From the NCBI GenBank assembly GCA_013076295.1, contig RQOL01000718.1:2294001-2358000 (forward strand): 64,000 nucleotides of DNA, in the 5' to 3' direction. Each line of letters begins with the position of its first letter. Within the stretch, counting starts at the first letter, position 1. This document shows, one piece after another, positions 13,121 to 25,512 of this stretch. The DNA comes from Sanderia malayensis. Its lineage: Eukaryota; Cnidaria; Scyphozoa; Semaeostomeae; Pelagiidae. Made by a program: the position numbers and the translations under genes. The notes beneath the pieces were generated by a model. The model was not told the DNA's origin. It searched no databases and saw only the letters and a list, made by a program, of their open reading frames with translations.

Positions 13121-14210
13121 ACGATGTTCGAGCAGAGCGTTCCACTCATATGGTCAAAAGATCACGGCGGCTATCCACACTCGTTATCAGCACTATCAAA
13201 CAAGCACACACTCACGATACCTCGTTTTCAATAGAATAGAAAAAAGCAGGTAAGAAGCAGGTTTACTCTATATTAATCTCAACTCCTCTACTGTTCATCA
13301 ACATTGTTATTGTATTAATTCTCTGATGTACAGCACTACACACTATTCACACTGCAATGTCTTTTAGCTTAGCCAAATTTCACTTCTCTTTGTTACTGTT
13401 CATTAACTGGTTAACTTTGTAACAGTAAGTGACCTAAAAGTCGAGAAGACATGTAGCTGTTCTTCTCTCACTGTTTGATGGAAACTCAATTCGTCACAAT
13501 GTGGTTACATGCCATAAGATTTACTAAAGAACATACGTTTATGTTCGTGAGGACACTTAAACTAGGCATCTTAAACAGGCATTTAATCTCGTAACTGTTT
13601 TCAAATCAAGCAAACTCTGAAAAGTTATTCTCGGTCATTCACTCATTTTTTATTCTTTCATTTATATTCTTCAGAAGTAATGTCAAAATTAGTACATTTC
13701 ATTATTCTAAAGCTTCTTCATCCTAATCCTATATCATTGGAGTCAGATCTAGCAATGTATTGGCATAGGCCTTTTCCAATGGAAGAACAGAAAAACCAAT
13801 ATCAGATCATTTTAATGCCACACAAACTCATTGAATTCTGTTGGTTTTATATTGTTTATCAATGAGGTACAGGGGGCCGACATACAAAATACTTTTCTTT
13901 ACTGTGACGTCTATGCAGTAATCATCACAAAAAAATGTAAAAACTAAACTTATACAAGTGAGGACATTGAAGAGGTCATCTAATTTGATTAACTGTCAAG
14001 GCACGCTTTTTGAAACATTGAAAGGATACAATAAACAAATAGATAAAATTGTAAGTTTGCTCTTTTAAACAATTTATTTGGAGCTCTTTTGTATCGAAGA
14101 GCATTTTGATAAAAACGCACTTTGTGAAGTTAACTTGTGAGGATTAGGATTAGCTACTTCGAGTGGGTCTTGTAAGTGACGCCATATTGCTTTTTCGTAG
14201 AAAGAGAGCA

Positions 14211-14714
14211 ATGGATAAAGTACAGGAATCAGCGTCGATTTTCGCTCCACGATGCTCCACGACGTCATGCTCAGAAATCGGAAGATCGTCGAAGGAGTAC
14301 GAAATTCCATTCGGCTGGAAAAATTCGACCGCCGAACGGTCGACCGCATCGTCGCAGCAAATGCGAGAGACGAGACTCGTGACGACTGTGAGCGCGACAA
14401 CAACTCGACGATCGAAGAACACAAACCGAAGTCCACGACAAGTGAGGCGAAATGAAAGGGAGCGTGGACGAAAAGCGAGGTTAAACGCGGCGTTTAAAGT
14501 GCTAAGAAACGTCATACCATTCTACACTGATGGACTAAGCAAAGAGAAGCTCACACAAGTGCAAGTATTACGATTAGCAGCTAAGTATATCATGACATTA
14601 TCCGACATACTCGGCTCAGATGAATCGGCGGAAAGCGAAGACGAAATATTCTCGTCACAATTACAAAGTTACCGAATGAGCTACGACTTATTGTCGTTTG
14701 CGTCTGCGCAATAA
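14211..14714 (+). CDS. Basic helix-loop-helix transcription factor (group A-like)
   Basis: 167 aa if started at MDKVQESASI. A longer frame opens at 14163, but a strong acceptor (CTTTTTCGTAG) at 14190-14200 removes that upstream ATG, so 14211 is preferred. Residues about 79-134 are a bHLH domain: basic region RRNERERGRKAR with the E-box-contacting Glu-Arg, helix 1 LNAAFKVLRNVIPF, a loop, and helix 2 KLTQVQVLRLAAKYIMTL. The C-terminus is short and acidic. NERER-type basic regions are typical of group A (tissue-specific, E-protein-partnered) factors, so neuronal or other cell-type determination is the likely role; I cannot name the subfamily. The coding part is one exon. A TATA promoter and a 5' UTR intron (13250-14200) precede it, and AATAAA lies at about 14750. 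Confidence 0.85.
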   Translation: MDKVQESASIFAPRCSTTSCSEIGRSSKEYEIPFGWKNSTAERSTASSQQMRETRLVTTVSATTTRRSKNTNRSPRQVRRNERERGRKARLNAAFKVLRNVIPFYTDGLSKEKLTQVQVLRLAAKYIMTLSDILGSDESAESEDEIFSSQLQSYRMSYDLLSFASAQ

Positions 14715-17700
14715 CAACAATGGCTGGCGAAAATGGCCGAACACAACACAATAAACTTGATAGAGTACTAAGTTCTGTTTATTGTTTTGCATTTTTCCAA
14801 CCAACCAATCAGATGAAGGGGACAGAACGTGTACAAGTCACATGTTCATGTGTCAAGCGAAGAACATGAAGCATGGTGGGCCATGGGCCAGGGAAAAAAC
14901 CGCAAGAGAACATTGTATTCCCCTGAACAAAACAATTCATGTAAATTTATATATACAGAAATTTCTAAAGCTTGTACTTTCAATAAAACAAAACTTGAGG
15001 TTTGTTTTAACGCGCAATATTGTATACAATTCAAACGTAATTCCAATAATTGGATTTGAAAATATAATATATTATATTAACAGTTTATCAAGAGTAGAGT
15101 TGTATGAAATGATGTTTCGATGTTTCAAAATGCCTGTGTTTTGTTGGTAATCATTTTACGTTCAAGTTTTGTACATAGGAAAACCTAGCGATTCCCACGA
15201 TCCCAGAATTCAAGCATCCATGGATTAATATTCTTAAAATAATAACAAAACAGATGTTATACCATAGCAATTCAAATCATTTCCATAATCCCATAGCTCC
15301 ATTTCTATAGATCAGCTCTATAAAAAGGACTGAACTTTGCATAAATATTCAATTTGCTGGGTAGTATAAAGAAACCACTCTGCTAAATACGGCATTAAAT
15401 CGCGTACGAATTTCATAGATCTGTATCCACCGATGATAAGACGCTTCTCAAAGAGCAAACATACATGTCATTGGATGACTAATAAACTAAACATGTTTAC
15501 CAGCCATCACGTTTGTATCTACGAATACAGATAAACAGGACATTCGCTGAAGAGCAACAGTTATGCATCAAATGCAATGTCCTTATTGTCTGCATTTGTG
15601 AATTGCTGCTTACAGATTTTGTCAAGGAATTAAATGCAAGTTTTCTTAGATTAACGAATGATAAAAACAAAAATTGATGTTGAGCATCAAGAGACATAAC
15701 AACGCAGAACACATACACACATTTAATTTATTTCAAATCGCCTACCAAGGGGCGAACTATGTAAACTGTAAGGCACATATTCGGGCATTTGCCACATCCT
15801 CGAAAAACATAGAGATTAATTTAAAGGTTAACAAAGCAAGGAAAAGGCACCGACCAGGTATAAAACACATTGGGATTAATTGGTTTTAAAAAGGATTTGA
15901 AATAAGACGATAAGTCAGATGAACAAAACTTTTATTCATTAGCAAGTATGATAGCAAGTTTCATGTTTCTGTGAAGGATGGATTTGTCAGGACAATTAAT
16001 TTAATGAAAGGCAGGTGCTGTAAAAGCAAACTTTGAATGAAGATTAAGCAAACTATTGATGTATGCATTGGGATTTGGTAAGAGCCAATAGAAACTACGT
16101 GTGATGAAAAGAAATGAATCCTAATAAAGTCACACTGCTCTGATTGGCTGATAGTTGCATTGTTTATTCTTCGTTGTTCCGTAGATTACTCACTGTTGTT
16201 CCGTAGATTACTCACTGTCGTTCCGCAGATTACTCACTGTTGTTCCGTAGGTTACGCAAATCTGCATTGGACGCGGCCTGCCAGTTGGGGTGAAACAAAC
16301 TTGTATGACGATCTTACGGAACAAAATTGAAACATTTAAATGCGTGACAGAGTGGCGAGCAGACGTGAACAAACGCTAGGCCCATAGAGGATAATAACGG
16401 TATACATATGTCATTGTGGGAATTAGTGCTTAAACAATTGTAAGAAATAGTCTTAGTGCATAATATCACAGTATTTAAAATGCTAAGAACACATGTTATG
16501 GTAATAATAATAAGGTCGGGCGTCAATTTAGATGACAGGTCTAAATTAGAAATCATGAAAATAAATTAAGTTACAGACCTTCCTTTTTCGCAACTAAAAA
16601 GTTCCATGGTGTATATGCCTATATATGCAACTCATAAACCCATTGAAAGTGTCATTTTGTTGCTATAACTAACAAATTAATATTACTCGCTTAGTTTCAT
16701 AATTAATTGATTGTGCGAATAAGGTTCTTGTTGAGTAAAATTCCATCACACGACACGTGTCAGCGCGCGCAATTCCTTGGTCACCCAGCGGTAGCGCTTT
16801 AAACATCTTCTTATTTTTTAATTAAAGTACCGCTAACGAAAATTCCAATCTCATTTGATATCCGGCTATTAATAAACTTTAATTTACTTGCCAAGCCCGG
16901 TGTCTACCGTTCCGAGAGTCCCTCCTCCAGCCACCCGTGCGCCGCCAAAGGGCTAGCGACCGCTGTAACGGCCAAAAATCAAATCCATGGTTGTAAAAAT
17001 ACGACGCAAAAACGATTGAAAAAGTATTTAAAACAATCAGACTGTATTATTTTTCAACTATGCCCGCCGTAAATGCAAGTATATACGAACTGCATCTTTT
17101 TCTGGGAAATAAGACTTGTGTTTTTTTGACTTGGGCGGTCGGGTTATTGACCGGGCAAGAGGCCAAGCGGCAATCGTCGGAAAGCCGCGACTGAAAACTC
17201 CGCGGTGACTTTGCACGCGACGGCACGCGCCACAATCTGCAGGGGCCGATACCTCTGAACAATGCAAACATCAATGGCAGCACGAGCACATGCATAGCTT
17301 GACGTAAGCGTGCTCGCGCAGTGCAGTGCACCACACGCAGTGTGGCAGGAAAAAAGAACATCTCTCCTGAAAGCAGTGAAGGCTATCTGACTAACTAGGT
17401 AGCGACAATATATTTTGTAAGAAGGTTTATATAAACAGTTAAGTAAATAAAACAGAAAATATCAACTCACCAGTTGGCGAATATCCAAAATTTCTTTCCC
17501 AGCTGTGCATACGTGAATTCAGCGACTTGTATCCATGGCCTAGGCACTGTTTATCTTTCTGGCACATGTTGCTGCAATATTTAGCATCAGTTTAATGCTT
17601 TAAAAGCTTGGTAAAGCTTTGGTAAAGCTTTACCAAATATCGAAACATTGTATCTGATATAAATTGAATATCATTGCACGTGCATGGCGAAATTAAATTG

Positions 17701-18750
17701 ACTTTTGAGCAGTTTCACGCTCCTCAAAACCACAGCAGTTTTGTTTTTGAGAAGCAAATTCATCAGTCAGATTTGAGGATGGTGCAGAAGGATATGAATG
17801 AAGACTCACCTTTGTTTAGAAGAATGCAAAACAATAGACAGACAATAGGATTTGATTAGCATAATGAGTTATCAAACAATTCTTTTGTTATATCAACAAC
17901 ATCAACTCTTTTGCATCACAAAAGATATTTGTGAAATAAGATACAACGTCCAACAAATTATTCTAATTTATCAATGATAATAATTAACGAAAAATTAAAA
18001 TATAAATATCTGGACAGTGGTATACAAAATAAATGGAATTTTAACAACTTTCAACATCGGACGAATATTTTTAAACGCACAGCGCAATTAGAACTTTTCG
18101 TAACGTAATAGAAATTTCTGGAAAATTGTAAAATTTCTGCCAGAAATTAACGCTAATGTGCATGCTGTTTTTTAATTGGATGTCAAAGACAATAACATAT
18201 TATCAACCAATCAGCATACAAGAGCATTGTTTTACTTGATCTGTTAATTTCACAACTTTATCTTCAAGTCCATTGTAGGTTTATAGCTTCCTAAACCTAC
18301 ATCAAAGATAAAATATACTACTATCCTAACACGTGTGTGCATATATTTTAATACGTTGCAAAGCATTCGGCTATAAAAAGGCGTGACCAAATGCAATAAA
18401 ATAGACAATCCTTATACAAAAATCCATAGTCCTGCAGAAAGTATAATTAATAAATAAATTTTCGTCAAGTCGTCAAAAACCCTTTTGGAAGTCTTCAAGA
18501 AGAGTTGTTCTCGGGGAGAGCGGAGTAAACAAAATCAACTTTCTTTATTAGCATTACAAGTTGCTCCATTTTCTGTTTTAAGTTATGTAAGATGCTAAAC
18601 ATAATGTTGAGAAAATTATAATGAAAAAGTGCTGGTAGTTGTCCTACTACTTCACATTGAAGTTTGCTTATATACAAATTCTCTTTATTTATGTACAAGG
18701 ATTCTGAATTATGTTAAAATATGCCAGTTGTTCGCTTCTTACCAGCCTCG
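14715..18750. other. Intergenic stretch without a convincing gene
   Basis: Scattered open frames of 60-120 codons show no domains. Notable content is a short tandem repeat at 16168-16255. The 104-codon minus-strand frame at 17047-17361 lies in a locally GC-richer patch but has no recognisable feature. Confidence 0.45.
16168..16255. repeat. ~22-bp tandem repeat, four copies
   Basis: Four imperfect copies of a unit like GTTGTTCCGTAGATTACTCA, in direct succession. Confidence 0.8.
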
Positions 18751-21700
18751 TTATGCTGTCGAGACACGTGAACGTGCAGAGGCCTTGCTCTTCGCTGAAT
18801 CCACCCTGGTGTCAGTATCACCTGGTTTTGCGCTGCTACTCTTTACTGAGCCCTCTCTACTGTCACTTGGTTTTGAATTCTTGGCTGAATCTGGTCGGTT
18901 ATTGCTTGCCTTTGCACCCTAAAAAATCACAAAGTAAAATCAATCAACATGGGATGCACAACGATAAGCAACAGTTAACAGAGAGATACAAAAAAGGTAG
19001 AATAAAGCCTGGTTTCCAAATAGTCGTTGAGGGTCGTTGAGGGTTGCTCAAAGGATTAAAATCAATTTTTGACAATGTATCTGTGTGATTTTTAATCCTT
19101 TCAGCGACCCTCAACGACTATATGGAAATCAAGCTTAAGAGCATGGAAATAGCATAAGAATAAGAAGCACTAATGTTTTTTGAATGAAGAAAGAATAGAT
19201 TCAAGTTGAAAAATAATCAACAATCGTAATCATAATGGTCACCTCATTTTTTTGCAGCTCACTGTCTGCTTTTGATGTTTCCAATTCTTCCACCTCATCT
19301 TCATTGCCGCCACCATCTTCCAATTCTTCTTCCACCTCTGCAGCCGGCAACATATCAATTGGCTTATCAACGTTTGTATCTACGACAGCAAAAACACCAA
19401 TCGTCATACACTAAATACCATGAAACGCAAAGCACTGTACACCCCACACAGTTGCAATGCAAACCTCCTGAAAACGCAGAGCATCATATTGCTAATCAGT
19501 TGACAATACATGTGTGTTCAGGGGGGTTAGAATGATACATACCTTTGTTGTCGTTCACTGTTGATGCAGACTCCGCATGTACGCCAGTGGCCTTGAAAAC
19601 TGTCGAGTCTGGAAAAGAAAATTGGATTGTTTATATGAAAAAGACAAACAATTAAAAAGATAACATTCTCGCTCAATAATACAACAAATATAAATGTACG
19701 AGAGTTAAACTAGATCTTGTTCGAGACATTTCTTTCAATGGCAAATTATTCTTATATTCCGCTCAAAAAAAGACAGTAATGTTTTTAATTGTTATACTAT
19801 TCCTAAATCAATTAGAAGCAATAAACCTTGATCCTCATTAATTTCGTAAAAAGACAATCTTAATCTTCTCCAGAGCTAAACGTCTTATCACAAACCCTGC
19901 ACATGTACATTGTGGACGGCACGTTGGTTGTGACCACATTGAAATGTCCCCTTCATTACAAATCTCACACTTAACACTTTCAAACATGAGTATGTACATA
20001 CAAGACTATTAAAAGTTCCTCAATGGGATATTATTAATGAGATATCATTACTATAATAAGAACAATGGTTAGAATACCTTCATTCTTGACATTGTTCTCC
20101 TCCACATCGTCCTTTTTCTTGCCTCCGTCTTCATCTTTACTCTTCACTGATCCCGCATTACTTGAAGTGGTTTTCTTTGCCTTCAATGGCTTCTTCTTCG
20201 GATCCGATTTCTTCCTCTCGGACTTTGCCTTAGCCTCCTTCTCATTATCCTTCTTCTGAGACGGTTCTTTCACAATGGACTTCTTTGGCTTGCTTTCCAC
20301 AGCCTCGTTGTCATGTTTTGTACTCTCTCTCGAAAATGATAGCTTATCGGTGATTCCCCTGCCCACGCTGGAATCTTCCACGGCCTCTACAATCTGATCA
20401 AAAAGGGAATCATCCTTATTCTTTTCAGGGGAATGGCTGTCATCTCTTTTTAGATTGTCAAAAATATCCTCTGCTCCCGATTTCACGTAGTCCTGCGACT
20501 AAAACATAACACAACATCAGCATTGAATAAAAATGAGAGAAATTTTTCATTACGTCATTCATGCTTTCGCGGAATAATCAGATAAAAAAACTACTAACCA
20601 TTGCTTTTATTGGAGGCTTTTGCTTCTTCTAAAAAAACAAACATCATAATCATGTAGTGGTGATTTTAAAAAATTAACAATTGGACCTTGGTAGCCCCTA
20701 TGCAATTCTAGCGCGGCCTATCTTTTCCCGGCGTAAACTTTATGGAGACTGGCATGAAGACTGTCTTACCTTTCTGACAGGAGGCTCAGATGACCTCGAT
20801 TTGCCTTTCGGTGGGCCTCGTCTTGGTGTCAGGCTGTTTGCATTGTCATCACTGTATGCCAATTTGCGAAACCTCCTTCCGAAGCCAACGGCGACGTATC
20901 TGTCCATGGATTTAACCTTGGAAGGCTCAACAACCTCCACACCATCCAACGTGTACAAACTACAGCAAACAAAGAGACATTGCATGATCAGACCTCTTTA
21001 ATTCTTCATAACATCACGTAAATAAAAGAAAAAAGGCAAACCTGCTTAATAAAAATAAGCTTTCCGAACATTTTTGAGTACAGTAAGAACCAGCATAAGA
21101 GAACAAATAGATTAAGAACCATCAGGCTGATATTTCTGCTCAAAACAATAGAAGAAACAATAGTCTATTGTTTTGAACAATAGAATGCATGCAATATTTA
21201 CAGCCTCTTTCATGCGGGTTTTTACCGTGTGACATCATCAAAACAACCTCTACAGCAAAAATTAAATTTGCGTTGGTGTTGATGAAATTCTAATCAATGC
21301 GGCAAAACAGACAAAGAAACACGGTCAATTTGATTAACGTTTATTTGGAATGTTGTAGCCCTGCCCAGTAGAATTATTTCACCAGAATGGATTAACGTCT
21401 TAGCAACTTGGCCTTATCCAAAGGCAAGCAGCTGATAAAATATGCATGAGCATCTCGCGCAGAAATCACGTCCAGCTATGCGAAAATCCAAAGATTAATT
21501 CGAAATCGGCCAGCCTTCTTTCACCACAACATGAATCATCATGTAATTAGGAAGGAAAAAACGAAGCCACAGGGCGTGTTATGAGGGTCCATACCATGTC
21601 ATACCATGATTAAAAATAGCAGTTAAACGAGCCTTCTCAGTTGATTAGCAATAGTTTTATTAAGCTCACTCACTCGCTCGATTGCGAATAATGTCTTTTA

Positions 21701-24700
21701 CTCACCTCTTAACAGCCCCTGTTCTCAGATTAACCTTATCTGTTATGAATTGCAGTATCTAAGGAAACAATAAGAAAAAACGATCAACAGACTGTGTACG
21801 CACAAACCTTGATTGAGATACAAGAACATACATGCCATTTCATACATGTACATACTTACATGTATAGAATGGCATAAAGGGGGGGATAGAAGCGTGGACG
21901 TAGCCAGAAGTTGCAAGAGGGCAGTGACATCTATCTAAAGCTGATAGTCAGTGGATAAAGAAACACTTCAGTAAGTGTAATAGATAAAACTACTGCAAAG
22001 GGGGGCGGACGTGGCTCCCCCCTTTAGCTACGCCCCTCAATAAAGAAAGGGAGCTATAGATTGAATTGCTGGTATAACACAAGGATATTTAAAATTGAAT
22101 TGGATATCTGTACCGTGTCCATATCCGTATGCAGTAATCTTTTGTCGAGTAGAATTTTAAATGCTGCGTGCTTATCGTCCCCATTGCGATAGACACTACA
22201 AAAAATGTTGACATGTAATATATCAAGCACAGAAGAATACATAGATGTAATAAAATAAAAGATTCATAGCTAGCAGTCAGCTTCGGATATCGGACGTCCG
22301 TAAAGATACTGCACTGCCTTTATGGCCGTGCGAATTGGAACAAAAATGGATGGTTTCAAAGGACCTCTCGTTTTATTTTTGTTCAAAATTCATAATGACG
22401 TCAAGTAAATAATTAGTCTATGATTTATTTATTGTATTTATATGATGAAAAAGACATCACCTTGGCATTGACGTAAGTCATTGCGAGGGTGGTATCTTCA
22501 GAAATACAATTCAAAGAAGATCGAACTAATGGCTGATAACTGAAGGAAGTGCCCATGAGTGGTTTGAGCGTGCGATGCACAAATACCCCTCAGAAGATAA
22601 TAAAACCTTCCCCTTTTTTGTTTGCATTTGCTCTATTTGCGAAAGAAGAACAAATTTTTACTTTTTATCGGAAACAATAAAGTAGTAAATGACGGTTTTA
22701 TTGACTTCAAAGCGCATTAGTTTTCGCAGTTTTTAAAACGTGTGAAGACTTTCTACCTAATTAAGATTCTTTAACAACTCAGGTTGTACAATTTATAGTC
22801 AGGCTGCACTGCAGGAACTTCCCGGCATTGCATTACTGCCATGAACAACGTTGCGTAGCGAATCAGTCAGCATGACAGATGCTAATAAACTACATAATTT
22901 TCCCGAGAAAATGCATATGATGATAACAAATAAATTATTTAACAACATGCAAATTAGAAATCATGGTAGAAACTAATCAGGAGAAATTATGCAAGTTATT
23001 TTTTCTGCAAAACAATTAAGCTTAATTAAGTTTATGTGCAAACAATATTTGGGCATCTTTTTCAATAATTTAGATGCTTGATTGCATTGTGGCAAAGGCA
23101 AACCCACACACTTTTTATACCTTATAATTTAATATAATATCAAATCAAATTAGAGCCTTCTCAACCTGGAATAAATTTCATATGCAGGTCATAGTGTAAT
23201 TAAGGAAAGTCTCAGAATCAAAGCTGGCAAGTAAATGTTTGTCTGCAGGATTCCTTATTACATTTATCATCTTTCCTTGACAACTATGAGAAGGAGTGTT
23301 ATATAAGGGAATGGATTGCTTTGATAGTTGCAATTTTTTCTTCAACACATTATCTTTAGAGTAGTTTGCAATAAAATGCAATGCACGAACATTGTGGGTC
23401 ATACTCCTATGAAATAATATCATTTCTCACATGCTCAGTATGAGCTTCCTGTACCACTCATTCTCACACCTTCAATCACATTAAATCATTTCAGGTCATC
23501 ATTGAAATAATAAATCATTGTTTTTACAAATTTGAAGGTCAGTACTGCTTATAACATTTTCACTGTAACTTTCAAATATTTGTATAACCATGGATGACAG
23601 TACCAAAATGCGAAACAAGTCCAAAATGTTAATTGAAATGGTTGAGATATTATTATATGAATTGAAATAACTAAAATACTTACAAAATAGTTTTGTTTGC
23701 AGATGTTTCAGCAGCTGCTACTTTCTTGGCCCTCCCAGAGACAATAACTCTACTGTGTACTACAGGTTTAATTATCTGCAATGGCAAAATTACAAAGTTA
23801 ATCTGACCGAAAGACAAAAAGAAAGGGTCTAGGGGTGAATAAAAATGTCAGTCAGTAGAGACAGATGTTGATATAAAGCCAGGAGCTTAGCTATCATGCT
23901 GTACCACTAAATAGGATGCTTATGGCAATTCTAAAGAGTACAAGGATCATAAGAAGATAAAAGAAATATGTAATCAGGAGGAAAAGTTTGATTCAAATTC
24001 CCCACTGATAGAAATCTTTGAGCTTTTCATTTGGGGATTTTTTAGTTTTACAGGTGGGCTTATGAATAATTTATTTCATCCCGGTGTAAATTCCCTATAA
24101 TCAGACCAAATTTATTTTTATAAATAAAATAAAGCATACGAAATATTTCTACTTAGATTGGAACTTTCTATTTCATCTATAAGAAAATAACTCGTACCGA
24201 TCCAAAAGGTTAATGGCGTTTTCAAATACAACTATTTGTTTTGAAATTAGTTAACAAATTATCCTGTTTTGCATGCGTTTCGTAGTAACGGATAACAAAT
24301 TTTATGAATGAAATGCAAGAATTTCCTTGGACCGTTTAAAAAATCAAATACAGATCGATAACTACCTGTTCCGGTGGTTTTTGACGGTGTGATGGCAGAG
24401 TACTAACTTCCTTATACCTTAAATAAACGTATAAGCAAACAATGAAATAAAATGCAAGTCAAATAAAGAGATTATCATGTCTGTTTACAATCCATATTTA
24501 TTGTACTTTTATTAATATGCAAGCAAAGTTCAAAAGGGTTCGGTCAGCTGAATAAACTATCTATATCAACTTACTCTAGCTTCTTAAACCTTTCAGGTCC
24601 CACTGCAACATAAATCCCACCATTTTCAAGTTTATCTAATCCTCCTACACGATGTCCATGACTTGGAGTGCGAATACTTCTGACTGCAGTCTTCGACCTG

Positions 24701-24825
24701 ATGTCCTTCGTTACTCTGTCGAGAAATGCGTCGAAATTCCTGATCTCTTTTGGATTTAAAACCAGCCGTTTACCATTGTAATAGGAATCTCCATTTTTAT
24801 AAACTGTTATGACAGGTACAGCCAT
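18751..24825 (-). CDS. DCDC2: Doublecortin domain-containing protein 2-like (DCDC2), 11 exons
   Basis: Coding exons: 18751-18918, 19243-19379, 19543-19608, 20078-20498, 20599-20628, 20770-20959, 21706-21758, 22114-22195, 23684-23775, 24366-24417, 24575-24825; joined 1542 nt, 513 aa (human DCDC2 about 476). Residues 1-84 are the first doublecortin domain (ITVYKNGDSYYNGKRLVLNP, GGIYVAVGPERFKKLE). A linker with IIKPVVHSRVIVSGR matches the DCDC2 linker closely. The second doublecortin domain spans about 130-212 (VYRNGD, GAVKSLYTLDGVEV, RYVAVGFGRRFRKL). Residues 215-513 are a Lys/Glu/Ser-rich low-complexity tail. DCDC2 binds microtubules of primary cilia; this is family knowledge. The intron between the last two exons holds a small palindromic element. 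Confidence 0.92.
19005..19136. mobile_element. Small palindromic MITE-like element in a DCDC2 intron
   Basis: Terminal inverted repeats of about 30 bp: the left arm contains TAGTCGTTGAGGGTCG (after GGTTTCC), the right arm CGACCCTCAACGACTA (before TGGAAATC). An inner arm GGATTAAAATCA / TGATTTTTAATCC also pairs. It has no coding capacity and would form a long hairpin. Confidence 0.75.
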
Positions 24826-25512
24826 TAGATTGTCAGTAAAATTGCGCTTTAATAAAGGAATAAACTATGATGTGAAAATTTTCCATCAACTGTCCACTTG
24901 CTTCGTTCGTTCGTGATCTTCTCGTGTCACCACCGATTCTCAACTTCAAAGGCGAACTGCATCTTGGGTGCTACATACGTAGTTGCTATAGATACACACA
25001 TCAACAACCACAGAAAATTGATTGGTTTCCAATGACGACTTATGACTTGACAAAACCATTTGTATTTGTACACACCGTGACATTCAATAAGATCTGTTTA
25101 GTAAACAGATACCACAAACAATAGAATAAATTAAATTCGATGCGCATACTACAATAATAGGTTACCATCATCAACTTGATCTGAATTAGAGACTCATAAT
25201 TGATCTGGAGCTGAAGTTGAAAGAAATCCCAAAAACTTCCAGATTTTCTTTACTTAGTTAAAATGTCTTCTCAATTAAATAAGGTTAATTACCCAAGTAT
25301 ATATAAAATATACATATTCAATAATTTAACTTAGATAAATCAATGAATCTACTGTATGTCTATGCTTTTCATGAATGAAAATTGATAATAGCATATGTGT
25401 ACATACATAACTTCCATAGTTTCATATGTCAATCTAGTTCTGATCAGTTTAAAAATAGAGAAAAATCTAGAGTTTTGAAACTTACAATGTACTAAAGAGG
25501 CCAAAACAACCT
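24826..25512. other. Short intergenic spacer between DCDC2 and the BCL3-like gene
   Basis: Both neighbours are on the minus strand, so this should contain the BCL3-like 3' UTR and the DCDC2 promoter. No further gene is seen; the 66-codon plus-strand frame at 24924-25124 has no support. Confidence 0.4.

Larger units (their letters stand above)
7416..13139. other. Long intergenic stretch without a convincing gene
   Basis: Only short open frames (60-114 codons, for example 9547-9891 and 11198-11455) occur, with no domain, splice pattern or homology I recognise. Simple structures inside are the (TATC)n tract at 7983-8041 and a short direct duplication at about 9535-9620. The 3' part is upstream of the bHLH gene and may hold its enhancers. 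Confidence 0.5.

Noticed and set aside
14163..14210. Upstream in-frame ATG of the bHLH frame
   Set aside because: A strong acceptor at 14200 and an upstream first exon make the 14211 ATG more likely.
14074..14515. Minus-strand open frames over the bHLH gene
   Set aside because: Shadows of the bHLH coding strand.
17047..17361. 104-codon minus-strand open frame in a GC-richer patch
   Set aside because: No recognisable motif, no partner exons.
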